The notes: a model not told the origin generated them from the letters alone. Shown: positions 1 to 9,774, numbered from the stretch's first letter. The stretch is DNA of 64,000 nt from Pseudomonas taeanensis MS-3 (GCF_000498575.2 NZ_AWSQ01000001.1:1418254-1482253), one strand, 5' to 3'. Translations and numbers: made by a program.

Positions 1-431
1 CCCATAGGTCCGGTGGCGCCGGTTTGGCCTTGCGGCCCGGCCTCACCCTGGTTGCCTTGCGGTCCCATAGGTCCGGTGGCGCCGATTTCGCCTTGCGGCC
101 CGACCCCGCCCTGGATTCCTTGTGGTCCGGTGGCGCCTGTCTCTCCTATCGGACCCTGTAATCCGGTATCGCCCTTCTCGCCCTTGGCACGGACGCAGCC
201 TCCGCGACCATTTTCGCAATCCCAGATGCGCTGTTCGAGGGCGCCTACCCCGCCCTTGAGGTTGGCTACGGCATGAGTCACATCATGATCGGCCAGCGCC
301 GCTCCGCTGATGCCGAGCAGCGTGATTGATATAAGGGCAGCAGGCACAGCCGCTGCGGATCTGTGGACAAGCCTGGCCAGTGTCGATCTCGCCACCGGGT
401 ACTGCGAATCAACCGGATAACTTTTTTCCAT
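1..431 (-). CDS. Secreted collagen-like repeat protein (partial, 3' end outside window)
   Basis: Reading the minus strand from an ATG at 431 gives 143 residues without a stop up to the window edge. Residues 1-47 look like a long signal peptide: a basic stretch, a hydrophobic core near residues 29-45, and an ALA cleavage site. Residues 48-83 contain a short region with two Cys (in [11 protein letters not shown]). From about residue 84 the protein is a regular Gly-X-Y repeat rich in GPQG, GATG and GPMG units, the signature of bacterial collagen-like proteins. A weak AGGA ribosome site precedes the ATG. The start of the repeat is strong evidence for an exported fibrous or surface protein; its C-terminal domain, and so any anchor, lies outside the window. 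Function is not known. Confidence 0.8.
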   Translation of the reverse strand, partial: MEKSYPVDSQYPVARSTLARLVHRSAAAVPAALISITLLGISGAALADHDVTHAVANLKGGVGALEQRIWDCENGRGGCVRAKGEKGDTGLQGPIGETGATGPQGIQGGVGPQGEIGATGPMGPQGNQGEAGPQGQTGATGPM

Positions 432-838
432 GATCAATGTCCTGTCGAAAGTTGGGAGGAAACTGCTCCACTCGAATCTGCCGAGTTCACCACCGATCGC
501 CCTGATCAGCCTTCCGTGAGGCGAAGTCGTACCAAGGGCTGCCGCCTTCGCGGTAACCTCTGCTGTCGTGTTATGAGAGTGATGCTTGTGTTTGCGTGGC
601 AACTGATCCAGGTGAGCGGCCTACTTGCCCTGATGTCAGTGTGATATTGGTTTAGGTGGGCGGCGATGCCTTGTAAAGGCGCGACCTGAGCGAAAAATCA
701 CTTTGTGACAGTAATCCGACGATCGGTTGGTTTCGCGTTTTTCAATTGTGGTTTGACGTCATTCTTATGGCTTGTCGTGGTGGTGGCTGATTGCCGCTAA
801 AGGCTGGATAAATATTTCTATTTCAGGGGGTTAGCCCG
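432..838. other. Intergenic region, no gene seen
   Basis: About 400 bases separate the divergent collagen-like gene and pbpC. It must carry both promoters. Short open frames exist but none has a convincing start or recognisable product. The last bases hold the AGGGGG ribosome site of pbpC. Confidence 0.5.
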
Positions 839-3208
839 TTGAGCAAGTGGCCGGTATGGAGGCGGGCGGCACTGTTCGGCAAGACGCGTCGCCGTTCTTT
901 GCTGGTAGTTGCGTTGCCGCTACTGGTGTTGGCGACGCTGTGGCTGGCCGACCGGTTGTTCCCCTTGCCCCTGCCCGAGGACGACTTGGCCCGCGTGGTA
1001 CTGGCCGAGGACGGTACGCCGCTATGGCGTTTCGCCGACAGTGACGGTGTGTGGCGTTATCCGGTCAGCCCGGCCGAGGTCTCACCCTATTACCTGGAGG
1101 CGCTGCTGACCTACGAAGATCGCTGGTTTTACCGCCATCCCGGAGTCAATCCCCTGGCCCTGGTCCGCGCCACCTGGCAGAACCTCGCGGGCGGGCGGCT
1201 GGTCTCCGGCGGCAGCACCCTGTCGATGCAGGTGGCGCGGCTGCTCGACCCGCATTCTCGCTCGCTGCCCGGCAAGCTCAAGCAGCTATGGCGTACCCTG
1301 CAGCTGGAGTGGCACCTGTCCAAGGAGGAAATCCTCAGCCTCTATCTCAACCGTGCGCCCTTCGGCGGCACCCTGCAAGGCGTGGCGGCAGCCAGCTGGA
1401 GTTACCTGGGCAAGTCGCCGGCCAGCCTGACCCGCGCCGAAGCCGCCCTGCTCGCGGTACTGCCCCAGGCGCCCAGCCGCTTGCGCCCGGATCGCCACCC
1501 CGAGCGGGCCCAGGCGGCGCGCGACAAGGTGCTCAGGCGTCTGGCCCGCTTCGAGGTGTGGCCGCAGTCGCGGGTCAAGGATGCCCTGGAGGAAGCGGTG
1601 ATCCTCGCCCCGCGCCAACAGCCACGGCTGGCACCCCTGCTGGCGCGACGCCTGAACACGGCCGGCAGTCCGCCGCTGATCCGCACCACTATCGATGCCG
1701 CCCTGCAAAGGCGCCTGGAGGACTTGCTGCTGGGCTGGCGCGCGCGGTTGCCGGAGCGCACCTCGGCGGCGATTCTGGTGGTCGAGCAGCCGAGCATGGC
1801 GGTGCGCGCCTACTTGGGCTCGGTGGACCTCGGTGATGCCCGTCGCTTCGGCCACGTCGACATGGTCAGCGCCCTGCGTTCGCCAGGCTCGACCCTCAAA
1901 CCCTTTCTCTACGGCATGGCCCTGGATGCCGGCTTGATCCATTCCGAGTCGCTGTTGCAGGACGTGCCACGGCGTTACGGCGATTACCGCCCGGGCAACT
2001 TCGCCGCCGGTTTCAGTGGCGCGGTGTCGGCCAGTCAGGCTTTGGCCAGCTCGCTCAATCTACCGGCGGTGCAGTTGCTGGAGGCCTACGGGCCCAAGCG
2101 TTTCGCCGGCGAGCTACGCGCGGCCGGCGTGCCCCTGGCCCTGCCGCCGCTGGCCGAGCCTAACCTGGCGCTGATTCTCGGTGGCGCCGGCAGTCGCCTG
2201 GAGGAGCTGGTCGGCGGCTACAGCGCCTTCGCCCGCAGCGGCAAGGCCGCGCGCCTGCGTTTCCAGCCGCAAGACCCTCTTTATGAACGGCGCCTGCTGT
2301 CGCCCGGTGCCGCCTGGATAGTCCGGCGCATCCTCAGCGGTCAGGCGCGACCGGATCGCGACCCGCGTGCGCAGCTGGTGCAGCGCCCCAGCCTGGCCTG
2401 GAAGACCGGCACCAGCTATGGCTTTCGCGACGCCTGGGCGATCGGTGTGGCGCCGCGCTACGTAGTCGGAGTGTGGATAGGCCGACCCGACGGCACCCCG
2501 GTGTCTGGCCAATTCGGCCTGGCCTCGGCCGCGCCACTGTTGCTGCAAGTACATGACCTGCTGAGCAACCGCGACAGTCAGCGTGGCCTGGCTGTGCCGG
2601 CCGACCCGCAGCCGGCCGAGGTTGGCGTGGCGGCGATCTGTTGGCCTCTGGGCCAGCCGTTGGCCAAGGACGACGATAACTGTCGCCGCCAGCGTTTCGC
2701 CTGGACCCTGGACGGCACCACGCCGCCGACCTTGCAGGCGTTGGATCAGCCGCTGGGCCTGGGTTTGCAGGAGAACGTCTGGCTCAACGACAAAGGTCTG
2801 CGAGTGGATGCCAGTTGCCCAGGCGCCGAAGCGCAGCGCGTGGCACTGTGGCCGGCCCCCTTGGAGCCCTGGTTGCCCCGTCGCGAGCACCGCAGCACGC
2901 GCCTGCCGGCCGTTGACGCCGCCTGCCCACCGCTGCGCGCACCGGTTGCCGCGCCCTTGTCGATTGTCGGCATCCGCGAAGGCGACCGCCTGCGTCGCCC
3001 GGCCGGGAGTGCCGAGCCACTACGCTTGCGCCTCTCTGCCCTGGGCGGTAGCGGTCGGCGCTGGTGGTTTATCGATGGTCGACCCATCGATGAAACCGCC
3101 AACGAAATCGAGTTCACCCATGTCTTTACGCACAGCGGCCAGTACCAGCTCAGCGTGCTGGATGAGAGCGGGCAGACTGCGCGGCTGGCGTTCAGCGTTG
3201 GCGAATGA
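839..3208 (+). CDS. pbpC: Penicillin-binding protein 1C
   Basis: Bifunctional class A-like penicillin-binding protein acting in the periplasm on peptidoglycan. The TTG start at 839 is preceded by AGGGGG at good spacing. A membrane anchor spans about residues 20-40. The GT51 glycosyltransferase domain follows, with catalytic Glu93 in EDRWFYRHPG and the GGSTLSMQ motif near 124. The transpeptidase domain has SxxK at Ser351-Lys354, SLN at 405-407 and KTG at 522. The last ~90 residues match the C-terminal domain typical of PBP1C. Length (789 aa) is normal. In many proteobacteria pbpC follows an alpha-2-macroglobulin gene; here it does not, and a collagen-like gene lies upstream instead. Confidence 0.93.
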   Translation: MSKWPVWRRAALFGKTRRRSLLVVALPLLVLATLWLADRLFPLPLPEDDLARVVLAEDGTPLWRFADSDGVWRYPVSPAEVSPYYLEALLTYEDRWFYRHPGVNPLALVRATWQNLAGGRLVSGGSTLSMQVARLLDPHSRSLPGKLKQLWRTLQLEWHLSKEEILSLYLNRAPFGGTLQGVAAASWSYLGKSPASLTRAEAALLAVLPQAPSRLRPDRHPERAQAARDKVLRRLARFEVWPQSRVKDALEEAVILAPRQQPRLAPLLARRLNTAGSPPLIRTTIDAALQRRLEDLLLGWRARLPERTSAAILVVEQPSMAVRAYLGSVDLGDARRFGHVDMVSALRSPGSTLKPFLYGMALDAGLIHSESLLQDVPRRYGDYRPGNFAAGFSGAVSASQALASSLNLPAVQLLEAYGPKRFAGELRAAGVPLALPPLAEPNLALILGGAGSRLEELVGGYSAFARSGKAARLRFQPQDPLYERRLLSPGAAWIVRRILSGQARPDRDPRAQLVQRPSLAWKTGTSYGFRDAWAIGVAPRYVVGVWIGRPDGTPVSGQFGLASAAPLLLQVHDLLSNRDSQRGLAVPADPQPAEVGVAAICWPLGQPLAKDDDNCRRQRFAWTLDGTTPPTLQALDQPLGLGLQENVWLNDKGLRVDASCPGAEAQRVALWPAPLEPWLPRREHRSTRLPAVDAACPPLRAPVAAPLSIVGIREGDRLRRPAGSAEPLRLRLSALGGSGRRWWFIDGRPIDETANEIEFTHVFTHSGQYQLSVLDESGQTARLAFSVGE

Positions 3209-3338
3209 GGCGCATGGGTTGTCATACGCCTGCTCGTCTCCTTCCAGGCACTGCGCCGTCGGGATTATCTCTACCGGACTGCCGTGCCGGAGCGGACGGT
3301 GTCAGCAGGCGTAACCAAAACGCAGTCACACCCAAGCC

Positions 3339-3662
3339 TCAGCCATAGGCCTGCAGCAGCCAGAGCGCCGCCATGCCCACCGCCAGGGTCAACAGGACCT
3401 GGCGGGTGCGCCAGGCGACGAATGCGGCCAGGGCGCCGGCCAGCAATCGTTCGTTGCCCAGGGACAGATCGATCGCGCCGTTGACGTTGACCAGGGCCGG
3501 TAGCACCAGCGCGGCCATCACTGCCGCCGGCACGAAGCGCAGGGCGCGTTGCAGGTATGCAGGAGGGCTGGCCCGCCCCAACAGCTGGATGAACGACAGG
3601 CGCAGGGCGAAGGTGCCGATGCCGATGGCGAGAATGATCAGCCAGGCGGTGCTGCTGGACAT
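3339..3662 (-). CDS. azlD: AzlD-family branched-chain amino acid transport subunit
   Basis: A 107-residue membrane protein with about four hydrophobic segments, matching AzlD, the small partner of the AzlC exporter (branched-chain amino acids and analogues in characterised cases). Its ATG at 3662 lies only two bases after the TGA of azlC, so translation is probably coupled. Both genes point the same way and form a two-gene unit. Substrate here is inferred from family only. Confidence 0.88.
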   Translation of the reverse strand: MSSSTAWLIILAIGIGTFALRLSFIQLLGRASPPAYLQRALRFVPAAVMAALVLPALVNVNGAIDLSLGNERLLAGALAAFVAWRTRQVLLTLAVGMAALWLLQAYG

Positions 3663-3664
3663 GG

Positions 3665-4399
3665 TCAATCCTCCCCGGTTGGCGAGTTGGTCAGCATGGG
3701 AACGGTTTTGGGCGGCTGCAGGGCCTCGACCAGCAGGCCGGCGCCGATGCCGCTGGCGGCTGCCAGAAACAGGCCCAGGTTGTAGGGCAGGCCGGCGGCC
3801 GCGACAGCCACTATGCCACCGGTAACGGCGGCGGCCAGGGTCGCCCGGTCGATGATTGAGGGGATCAACAGCACCAGGAAAGACAGTGGAATGGTGAAGT
3901 CCAGCGACCAGCTCGCGGGTACCCCGGCGCCGAGGAAGATCCCGGCGGCGCAGGCCCCCACCCAGGTCAGCCACATCGGCAGCGCCGTCCCCAGGTAATA
4001 CAGGTGCTTGGCCGGGGCCTGAGGGTCGAGGGTATAGCGGGTGATGCTCAGCGCATAGGCCTGGTCGGTGAGCAGGTAGGCCATGGGCCAGCGCCAGCGC
4101 CAGTTCAGACCCTGGAAGTGAGGCGCGATCGAGGCGCTGTACATGGTGAAACGCAGGTTGATGACCAGAGCGGTGAGGATGACCACCAGCGACAAGGTAT
4201 CGACACTCATCAACTGGGCGGCCACCAGCTGCGCCGAACCGGCGAAGATGACGACCGACATGGCCAGTGCGGCACTGGGTGACAACCCCGCGTCGATGGC
4301 GGCGATACCGGCGATCATGCCGAATGGAATCATCCCCGGAAGCAGTGGTGCGACCGCCTTGGCCCCGGCGCTGAAGGCCGGGTGTGCTGTAAGGGCCAT
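3665..4399 (-). CDS. azlC: AzlC-family branched-chain amino acid permease
   Basis: A 244-residue inner-membrane protein of the AzlC family, the large subunit of a two-component amino acid exporter. The sequence is a run of hydrophobic segments with the family features AVAPLLPGMIPFGMIAG near the N-terminus and NLRFTMYSASI near residue 85. The ATG at 4399 has an AGGAGA ribosome site. azlD follows after two bases. Confidence 0.9.
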   Translation of the reverse strand: MALTAHPAFSAGAKAVAPLLPGMIPFGMIAGIAAIDAGLSPSAALAMSVVIFAGSAQLVAAQLMSVDTLSLVVILTALVINLRFTMYSASIAPHFQGLNWRWRWPMAYLLTDQAYALSITRYTLDPQAPAKHLYYLGTALPMWLTWVGACAAGIFLGAGVPASWSLDFTIPLSFLVLLIPSIIDRATLAAAVTGGIVAVAAAGLPYNLGLFLAAASGIGAGLLVEALQPPKTVPMLTNSPTGED

Positions 4400-4704
4400 G
4401 GAGTCTCCTGACTATGCCTGTCTGTATGTGCATGGCGGGGCAGGTGTCGGCGCCCCAAACGGCGAAATTGACTAATTGAGCTAGCCACACAAGCCACTAG
4501 GTTCAGCCAGACCGCCGGCACAAGCTTAATGCGCCGGTCGCATCGCGGGTGTTCCATTCACGACCCTGAAATGTACCCGGCCAAGTCAGTCGCCGTCCCC
4601 CCTTAGACCAACTGTGCAGCCCGATTAAGCCCGGACTGTATTGGCGGCTGCATGCCCGCGAATGTTTTTATAAAGGCTTTCTCGCCCGTCCTGGAGTCAG
4701 CGGC
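4400..4704. other. Divergent promoter region, no gene seen
   Basis: About 300 bases between azlC (minus) and the EamA exporter (plus). No open frame with a believable start was found and no regulator gene is present. Both promoters must lie here, but I could not fix them. Confidence 0.4.
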
Positions 4705-5598
4705 ATGTCACCGAAAGATTTGTGCCTCGCCGTGGTGGTGATCGTGGCCTGGGGCCTGAATTTCGTGGTCATCAAGGTCGGGCTGGACGGTGTGCCGCCG
4801 ATGCTGCTCGGGGCGCTGCGTTTCACCTTGGCGGCGCTGCCGGCGATCTTCTTCATCAAGCGTCCCGCGCTGCCGTTGCGCTGGTTGCTGGCCTATGGCT
4901 TGACCATCTCGCTGGGTCAGTTCGCTTTCCTGTTCTCGGCGATGGCGGTCGGCATGCCGGCGGGGCTGGCGTCATTGGTGCTGCAGTCCCAGGCCTTCTT
5001 CACCCTGTTCCTGGCGGCGTTGCTGCTCGGCGAACGACTGCGCGCGAGTAATCTGCTCGGTCTGCTGGTCGCTGCCTCCGGACTGCTGCTGATTGGCCTG
5101 CAGAGTGGCGGGGCGATGACCCTGGCCGGTCTTGCGCTGACTATCTGTGCGGCGGCCATGTGGGGCATGGGCAATATCATCACCAAAAAAGTCGGTCGGG
5201 TCGATCTGCTCGCGCTGGTGGTGTGGGGCAGCCTGATTCCGCCGCTGCCGTTTTTCGCCTTGTCCTGGCTGCTGGAGGGCCCGGCGCTGATCGAGAGCTC
5301 CCTCAGAGGCATCGGTCTGTCCTCGATTCTGGCAATCGTTTACCTGGCCTTTGTGGCGACCTTGCTCGGTTACGGCTTGTGGAGTCGCCTGTTGTCGCGC
5401 TACCCGGCCAGCCAGATTGCGCCGTTCTCGATGCTGGTGCCGGTGATCGGGCTGAGTTCGTCGGCGTGGCTGCTCGACGAACAACTGAGCCAACTGCAAA
5501 TGGCCGGGGCGCTGCTGGTCATGGTCGGGCTGCTGGTCAACGTGTTCGGCGCGCGGCTGTTCGGCCGCTTCCTTCAGGTGCAAGGCCGGCCTTTGTAA
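4705..5598 (+). CDS. EamA-family drug/metabolite exporter
   Basis: A 297-residue protein with ten predicted membrane segments in two EamA repeats (about residues 5-138 and 145-285), each ending in the typical A-x-LxGE / LLDEQ motif (LLGERL near 110, LLDEQL near 252). It most resembles EamA/YdeD, the O-acetylserine and cysteine exporter of the drug/metabolite transporter superfamily. GGAG precedes the ATG at 4705. Substrate is inferred from family and is uncertain. Confidence 0.85.
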   Translation: MSPKDLCLAVVVIVAWGLNFVVIKVGLDGVPPMLLGALRFTLAALPAIFFIKRPALPLRWLLAYGLTISLGQFAFLFSAMAVGMPAGLASLVLQSQAFFTLFLAALLLGERLRASNLLGLLVAASGLLLIGLQSGGAMTLAGLALTICAAAMWGMGNIITKKVGRVDLLALVVWGSLIPPLPFFALSWLLEGPALIESSLRGIGLSSILAIVYLAFVATLLGYGLWSRLLSRYPASQIAPFSMLVPVIGLSSSAWLLDEQLSQLQMAGALLVMVGLLVNVFGARLFGRFLQVQGRPL

Positions 5599-5753
5599 CC
5601 TGCGCCCTCGGCGGGTGCCGCGAAAGGCTGCACAGGGGCGATCAGCCCGGACTGATGTGCGGCAGCGCTTGGACGCCAGGGCCGGGCTGTCTTACCCTTC
5701 TATCCAGACGCTGTTTAGTGCCGCGCCCGCCATCACTGCTCACGAGGTCATCC

Positions 5754-6677
5754 ATGTCTCTGCTCTCTCGTTGCCAACGCCTGTTGTTGCCCTTGTTCGC
5801 CGGTTCGCTGTTCGGTCTGGGCAGTGCTTTCGCTGCCGAGCCGGTGGTGGTGTCGTCGAAGATCGATACCGAAGGCGCGGTGCTCGGGAATTTGATCGCC
5901 CAGACGCTGGCGCGCGGCGGAGTGCCGGTGACCGAGCGGATTCAGTTGGGCGGCACCAGCATCGTGCGCACGGCGTTGATTGCCGGTGAGATCGACATCT
6001 ACCCGGAGTACACCGGTAACGGCGCGTTCTTCTTCGACCTCGGCGACAGCCCGGTGTGGAAGGATGCGGCCAAGGCCTACGCTACGGTCAAGCAGCTGGA
6101 TCAGGAGCAGAATCAGCTGGTCTGGCTACAGCCTGCCAACGCCAATAACACCTGGGCCATGAGTGTGCGCGGGGACCTGGCGCGGGCCAACCAGTTGGCC
6201 ACCCTGGATGACCTGGCCCGTTACCTGAAGTCCGGCGGCGAGTTCAAGTTCGCCGCCAGCGCCGAGTTCGTCGAGTCGCCCAGTGCCTTGCCGGCCTTCC
6301 AGGCGGCCTATGGCTTCAGCCTGAGCCCAGAGCAGCTGGTGATTCTCTCCGGCGGCAACACCGCCGCCACCCTGCGCGCCGCGGCGCTGCAGACCAATGG
6401 GGTGAATGGCGCCATGACGTATGGCACCGACGGTGGTCTGAGCGCCTTGGACTTGCAGGTGCTGGAGGATACGCGCGGCGTGCAGCCGGTGTATCAGCCG
6501 GCGCCGCTGGTACGCGCCGACACCCTGAAAGCCTACCCGCAGATAGAAAGCCTGCTGGCGCCGGTGTTTGCCGCGCTGAACCTGCAGGTGCTGCAAAAAC
6601 TGAATGCCGAGGTGGCGGTCAATGGTGCCGATCCGCGTCTGGTGGCCACGGCCTTTCTGGATAGCCTGAAGCCCTAA
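5754..6677 (+). CDS. yehZ: Osmoprotectant ABC transporter, periplasmic binding protein (YehZ/OsmF type)
   Basis: A 307-residue exported binding protein for glycine betaine-like osmoprotectants. Residues 1-27 form a Sec signal peptide ending FAA/E. The mature part starts VVVSSKIDTEG and carries the QuaBP/OpuAC-type motifs GGTSIVRTAL and DIYPEYTGN. The ATG at 5754 is supported by GAGG just upstream and by the signal peptide; the open frame continues further upstream but encodes nothing like a signal peptide. First gene of a four-gene operon binding protein-permease-ATPase-permease. Confidence 0.9.
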   Translation: MSLLSRCQRLLLPLFAGSLFGLGSAFAAEPVVVSSKIDTEGAVLGNLIAQTLARGGVPVTERIQLGGTSIVRTALIAGEIDIYPEYTGNGAFFFDLGDSPVWKDAAKAYATVKQLDQEQNQLVWLQPANANNTWAMSVRGDLARANQLATLDDLARYLKSGGEFKFAASAEFVESPSALPAFQAAYGFSLSPEQLVILSGGNTAATLRAAALQTNGVNGAMTYGTDGGLSALDLQVLEDTRGVQPVYQPAPLVRADTLKAYPQIESLLAPVFAALNLQVLQKLNAEVAVNGADPRLVATAFLDSLKP

Positions 6678-6689
6678 GCCCGCACGCTC

Positions 6690-7856
6690 ATGCGGCTGCT
6701 ATCGAGCGCGAGCAACCGGGTGGTGCTGACCCTGGTCACGCTGGCCATTGGCAGCCTGCTGCTGGGCGACTTCGCCAGCGTGCAGGCCAATCGCATCGTG
6801 CCCGGCAGCGGCTTCGGGCTGTTTGCCGCCCTGGGCTCAGCCTGGGCCGTAGCGCTGTTGGCGGCGCTGGTGACGCTTGCGGCGCTGGCGCTGCACCCCT
6901 CGCCGGCAGGCTATCGCGGCATGCTGCTGTTGATCAGCCTGCTGTTGCTGCAATGGCCGGCGAGCCTGGCCTGGTTCATCCATACGCAGATTCCAGCTGA
7001 TCAAGCCCAGGCGCGCGCCGGACTGGCGACGGGCTGCTGGAGCCTGCTGTTTTTCGCCCTGTTGCTGCTGATCGAGGTGCGCCAGCGCCTGGCGCCTGCT
7101 GCTGGCTGGTGGCGCCTGGGCCCGCTGGGGTTGTTGCTGGTCACGGGATTATTGATCTACAGCGGTTATCTGGAGCCGCTGGCTTTGTTGCGCGAGTACA
7201 GCAGCCGTAGCGCGCAGTTCTGGCAGGCGTTGCGCGGGCACTTGGGCCTGGTTGGCGGCGCCCTGGGTTTCAGCCTGCTGTTCGGTGTGGCCCTGGCCTT
7301 GCTGATCCGTCGCCAGCCGCAGTTGCAGCGCTCGGTGTTCGGTGTGCTGAATTTCTTCCAGACCATCCCCAGCCTGGCCCTGTTCGGTCTGTTGATCGCG
7401 CCGCTCAGCTACCTGGCGGCGCACTCGCCGTTGCTGCAGCAACTGGGTATTCGCGGCATCGGCTGGGCGCCGGCACTGCTGGCGTTGGTTGCCTACAGCC
7501 TGCTGCCGATCGTACGTAACACCAGTGTGGCCCTGCAGGCGGTGGCGGCCGAGGTGATCGAGTCGGCGCGCGGCATGGGTATGAGCCCGTGGCAGGTGTT
7601 CAGCCAGGTGCGCCTGCCACTGGCCCTGCCGGTGATTCTCGAAGGCATGCGCATCACCAGCATCCAGGCCATCGGCCTGACCGCGGTGGCGGCGTTGATC
7701 GGCGCCGAGGGCTTCGGCAGTTTTATCTTTCAGGGCCTGGGTCAGGGCGCCATGGATCTGGTGTTGCTCGGCGCGCTGCCGACCATCGTCCTGGCGTTGC
7801 TCGCCGATGCGCTGTTCAGTGCCCTGGCCCGTTATTTTCAGCCTGGAGTGGGCTGA
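6690..7856 (+). CDS. yehY: Osmoprotectant ABC transporter permease (YehY type)
   Basis: A 388-residue inner-membrane permease. An N-terminal half with about five membrane segments precedes the transport domain, as in YehY and unlike the shorter partner YehW. The BPD_transp_1 domain occupies about residues 185-380, with the EAA-type loop near VIESARGMGMSPWQVFSQVRLPLA (residue ~290) that docks on the ATPase. It starts 12 bases after the binding-protein gene. No strong ribosome site is visible before the ATG at 6690, so the exact start is less sure than the frame. Confidence 0.88.
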   Translation: MRLLSSASNRVVLTLVTLAIGSLLLGDFASVQANRIVPGSGFGLFAALGSAWAVALLAALVTLAALALHPSPAGYRGMLLLISLLLLQWPASLAWFIHTQIPADQAQARAGLATGCWSLLFFALLLLIEVRQRLAPAAGWWRLGPLGLLLVTGLLIYSGYLEPLALLREYSSRSAQFWQALRGHLGLVGGALGFSLLFGVALALLIRRQPQLQRSVFGVLNFFQTIPSLALFGLLIAPLSYLAAHSPLLQQLGIRGIGWAPALLALVAYSLLPIVRNTSVALQAVAAEVIESARGMGMSPWQVFSQVRLPLALPVILEGMRITSIQAIGLTAVAALIGAEGFGSFIFQGLGQGAMDLVLLGALPTIVLALLADALFSALARYFQPGVG

Positions 7857-7888
7857 GTGAACGGCCGAGTTCAGCCTGGAGGGGCAGC

Positions 7889-8842
7889 ATGAGTGCACGA
7901 CCGATGATCGAGCTGGACAACGTCAGTCGCTTGTTCGAAGGCGTGGCGGCGGTGGACGGGATCTCCCTGCGGATCGACAGCGGCGAAATCTGCGTGATAG
8001 TCGGCACCTCGGGTTGCGGCAAGTCCACCACCCTGCGCTTGCTCAACAAGTTGATCGATTGCTCCAGTGGCGATATCCGTATCGACGGGCAAGCCATCGC
8101 CCAGCTGGATGCCCAGCGGCTGCGTCGGCGCATGGGCTATGCGATCCAGAACACCGGGCTGTTTCCGCACTGGACGGTGGCGCGCAATATCAGCGTGGTG
8201 CCGCGCCTGCTGAATTGGCCGACTGAGCGCATCGAGGCGCGGGTGCATGAGCTACTGGAGCTGCTGGGCTTGCCCCACGCCGACTTCGCCCACAAGTTTC
8301 CCAGCCAGCTGTCCGGTGGCCAGGCCCAGCGGGTCGGGGTGGCGCGGGCGCTGGCCGGCGACCCGGATATCCTGCTGATGGACGAACCCTTCGGCGCGCT
8401 CGACCCGATCACCCGCGACAGCCTGCAGAACGAACTGCTGCGCATCCAGTCGCGGATCCACAAGACCATCGTCTTCGTCACCCACGACATCGACGAGGCG
8501 CTCAAGCTGGCGACGCGCATCGTGGTCATGGACCAGGGCCGCATCGTCCAGCACGACACCCCGGTCAACCTGCTGAATCACCCGGCCAATGCCTTTGTCG
8601 AGAGCCTGCTCGGCCAGGGCGAGCGCGGCCTCAAGCGCGCCAGCCTGCAGCGGGTCGCCGAGCGCATGCTGCCGTTGCAGGGCACGCCACCGGCCTTCTC
8701 GGTTGCTGCTCAGGACAGCCTGCGTCAGGCCCTGTCGCTGATGCTCTGGCACCGTGTCGGCGAACTCTGTGTGCGCGATAACGAGGGTCGTGCGGTCGGG
8801 CTGTTGCCGATCAGCGCGTTGCTGCACGGCGCGACGGCATGA
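7889..8842 (+). CDS. yehX: Osmoprotectant ABC transporter ATP-binding protein (YehX type)
   Basis: A 317-residue ABC ATPase. Walker A is GTSGCGKST near residue 38, the ABC signature is LSGGQAQR near 140, Walker B is ILLMDEP near 162, and the switch His is in THDIDEA. A C-terminal tail of ~80 residues replaces the full CBS pair seen in OpuCA. GGAGGGG sits just before the ATG at 7889. Its stop overlaps the start of the next permease by four bases (ATGA). Confidence 0.9.
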   Translation: MSARPMIELDNVSRLFEGVAAVDGISLRIDSGEICVIVGTSGCGKSTTLRLLNKLIDCSSGDIRIDGQAIAQLDAQRLRRRMGYAIQNTGLFPHWTVARNISVVPRLLNWPTERIEARVHELLELLGLPHADFAHKFPSQLSGGQAQRVGVARALAGDPDILLMDEPFGALDPITRDSLQNELLRIQSRIHKTIVFVTHDIDEALKLATRIVVMDQGRIVQHDTPVNLLNHPANAFVESLLGQGERGLKRASLQRVAERMLPLQGTPPAFSVAAQDSLRQALSLMLWHRVGELCVRDNEGRAVGLLPISALLHGATA

Positions 8843-9591
8843 CGGCAGGGTTATCCGGGTTGAGGCCCTGGCTGGCGCCGCTGGCCTGGTCGCTGCTGTT
8901 GCTGGCGGCAGTGCTCGGCATGGCCGAACTGGAGGCGCTGTTCCGGCAGATTCAGCCGGGCACGGGGGCGGTCATCTACCAGCGCGACAGCTTTGCCCAG
9001 CTGCTGCTTAATCACCTGCTGATCGTCGGCGTGGCAGCGCTGGTGTCGGTCAGCCTGGGTGTGGCGGCGGGGATTCTGGCGACCCGCGCCTGGGGCCGGG
9101 ACTTCCTGCCGCTGGTCAGCCAGGTCGCCTCCATCGGCCAGACCTTCCCTCCGGTCGCAGTGCTGGCGCTGGCGGTGCCGCTGCTCGGTTTCGGCAGCCT
9201 GCCGACCATCGTCGCGCTGGTGCTCTACGGTCTGCTGCCGGTACTGCGTAATACCCTGGCCGGTTTGCAGGGCGTGCCGCCGGCGGTGCTGGAAGCCGCG
9301 CAAGGCATGGGTATGGCGCCGCGGCAGGTGTTGTTCGAGGTGGAGCTGCCACTGGCGGCGGCGGTAATTTTTGCCGGTATCCGCACCACGGTGACAGTGA
9401 CCATCGCCACCGCGGCAATTGGCTCGACCATCGGCGCCAGTACCCTGGGCGATCCGGTGATCGCCGGGTTGGTCAATGGCAACACCGCCTATGTGCTGCA
9501 GGGGGCGCTGTTGATCGGCTTGCTGGCCGTCAGCGTCGACAGCGGCTTCGAGCGCTTGCAGCAACTGATTGCCGAGCGTCAGGGCCTCTGA
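8839..9591 (+). CDS. yehW: Osmoprotectant ABC transporter permease (YehW type)
   Basis: A 250-residue permease with the BPD_transp_1 domain across about residues 55-240 and the ATPase-docking loop near VLEAAQGMGMAPRQVLFEVELPLA. It overlaps the ATPase gene by four bases, which indicates translational coupling, and completes the four-component importer. The set imports compatible solutes during osmotic stress in related bacteria; no osmotic promoter could be identified here. Confidence 0.88.
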   Translation: MTAGLSGLRPWLAPLAWSLLLLAAVLGMAELEALFRQIQPGTGAVIYQRDSFAQLLLNHLLIVGVAALVSVSLGVAAGILATRAWGRDFLPLVSQVASIGQTFPPVAVLALAVPLLGFGSLPTIVALVLYGLLPVLRNTLAGLQGVPPAVLEAAQGMGMAPRQVLFEVELPLAAAVIFAGIRTTVTVTIATAAIGSTIGASTLGDPVIAGLVNGNTAYVLQGALLIGLLAVSVDSGFERLQQLIAERQGL

Positions 9592-9774
9592 CGAGAGAGG
9601 CGCACGGGCGGGGGCGCTCCAGCCTTTGGCCAGACCGAGTCGGCTAACCCGTGCTCAGGGTAGGCGCATAACTGCCGTTGGTCGGCTTGAGGCCTGGTTG
9701 TTGATGGTCGTGCTCAAGGGTCTGACTCCTGAGTCGATAAGTGAGTGGAATTGCCAGTAGTTGTGTGAACAGTT

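Noticed and set aside
3339..4490. A 383-codon frame joining azlD to an upstream part
   Set aside because: Only its last 107 codons are a real protein (AzlD). The remainder is an off-frame reading of azlC, which has its own start and ribosome site.
5160..5753. In-frame extension of the YehZ-type gene into the EamA gene
   Set aside because: The extension reads another frame of eamA and lacks homology. The ATG at 5754 gives a proper signal peptide.
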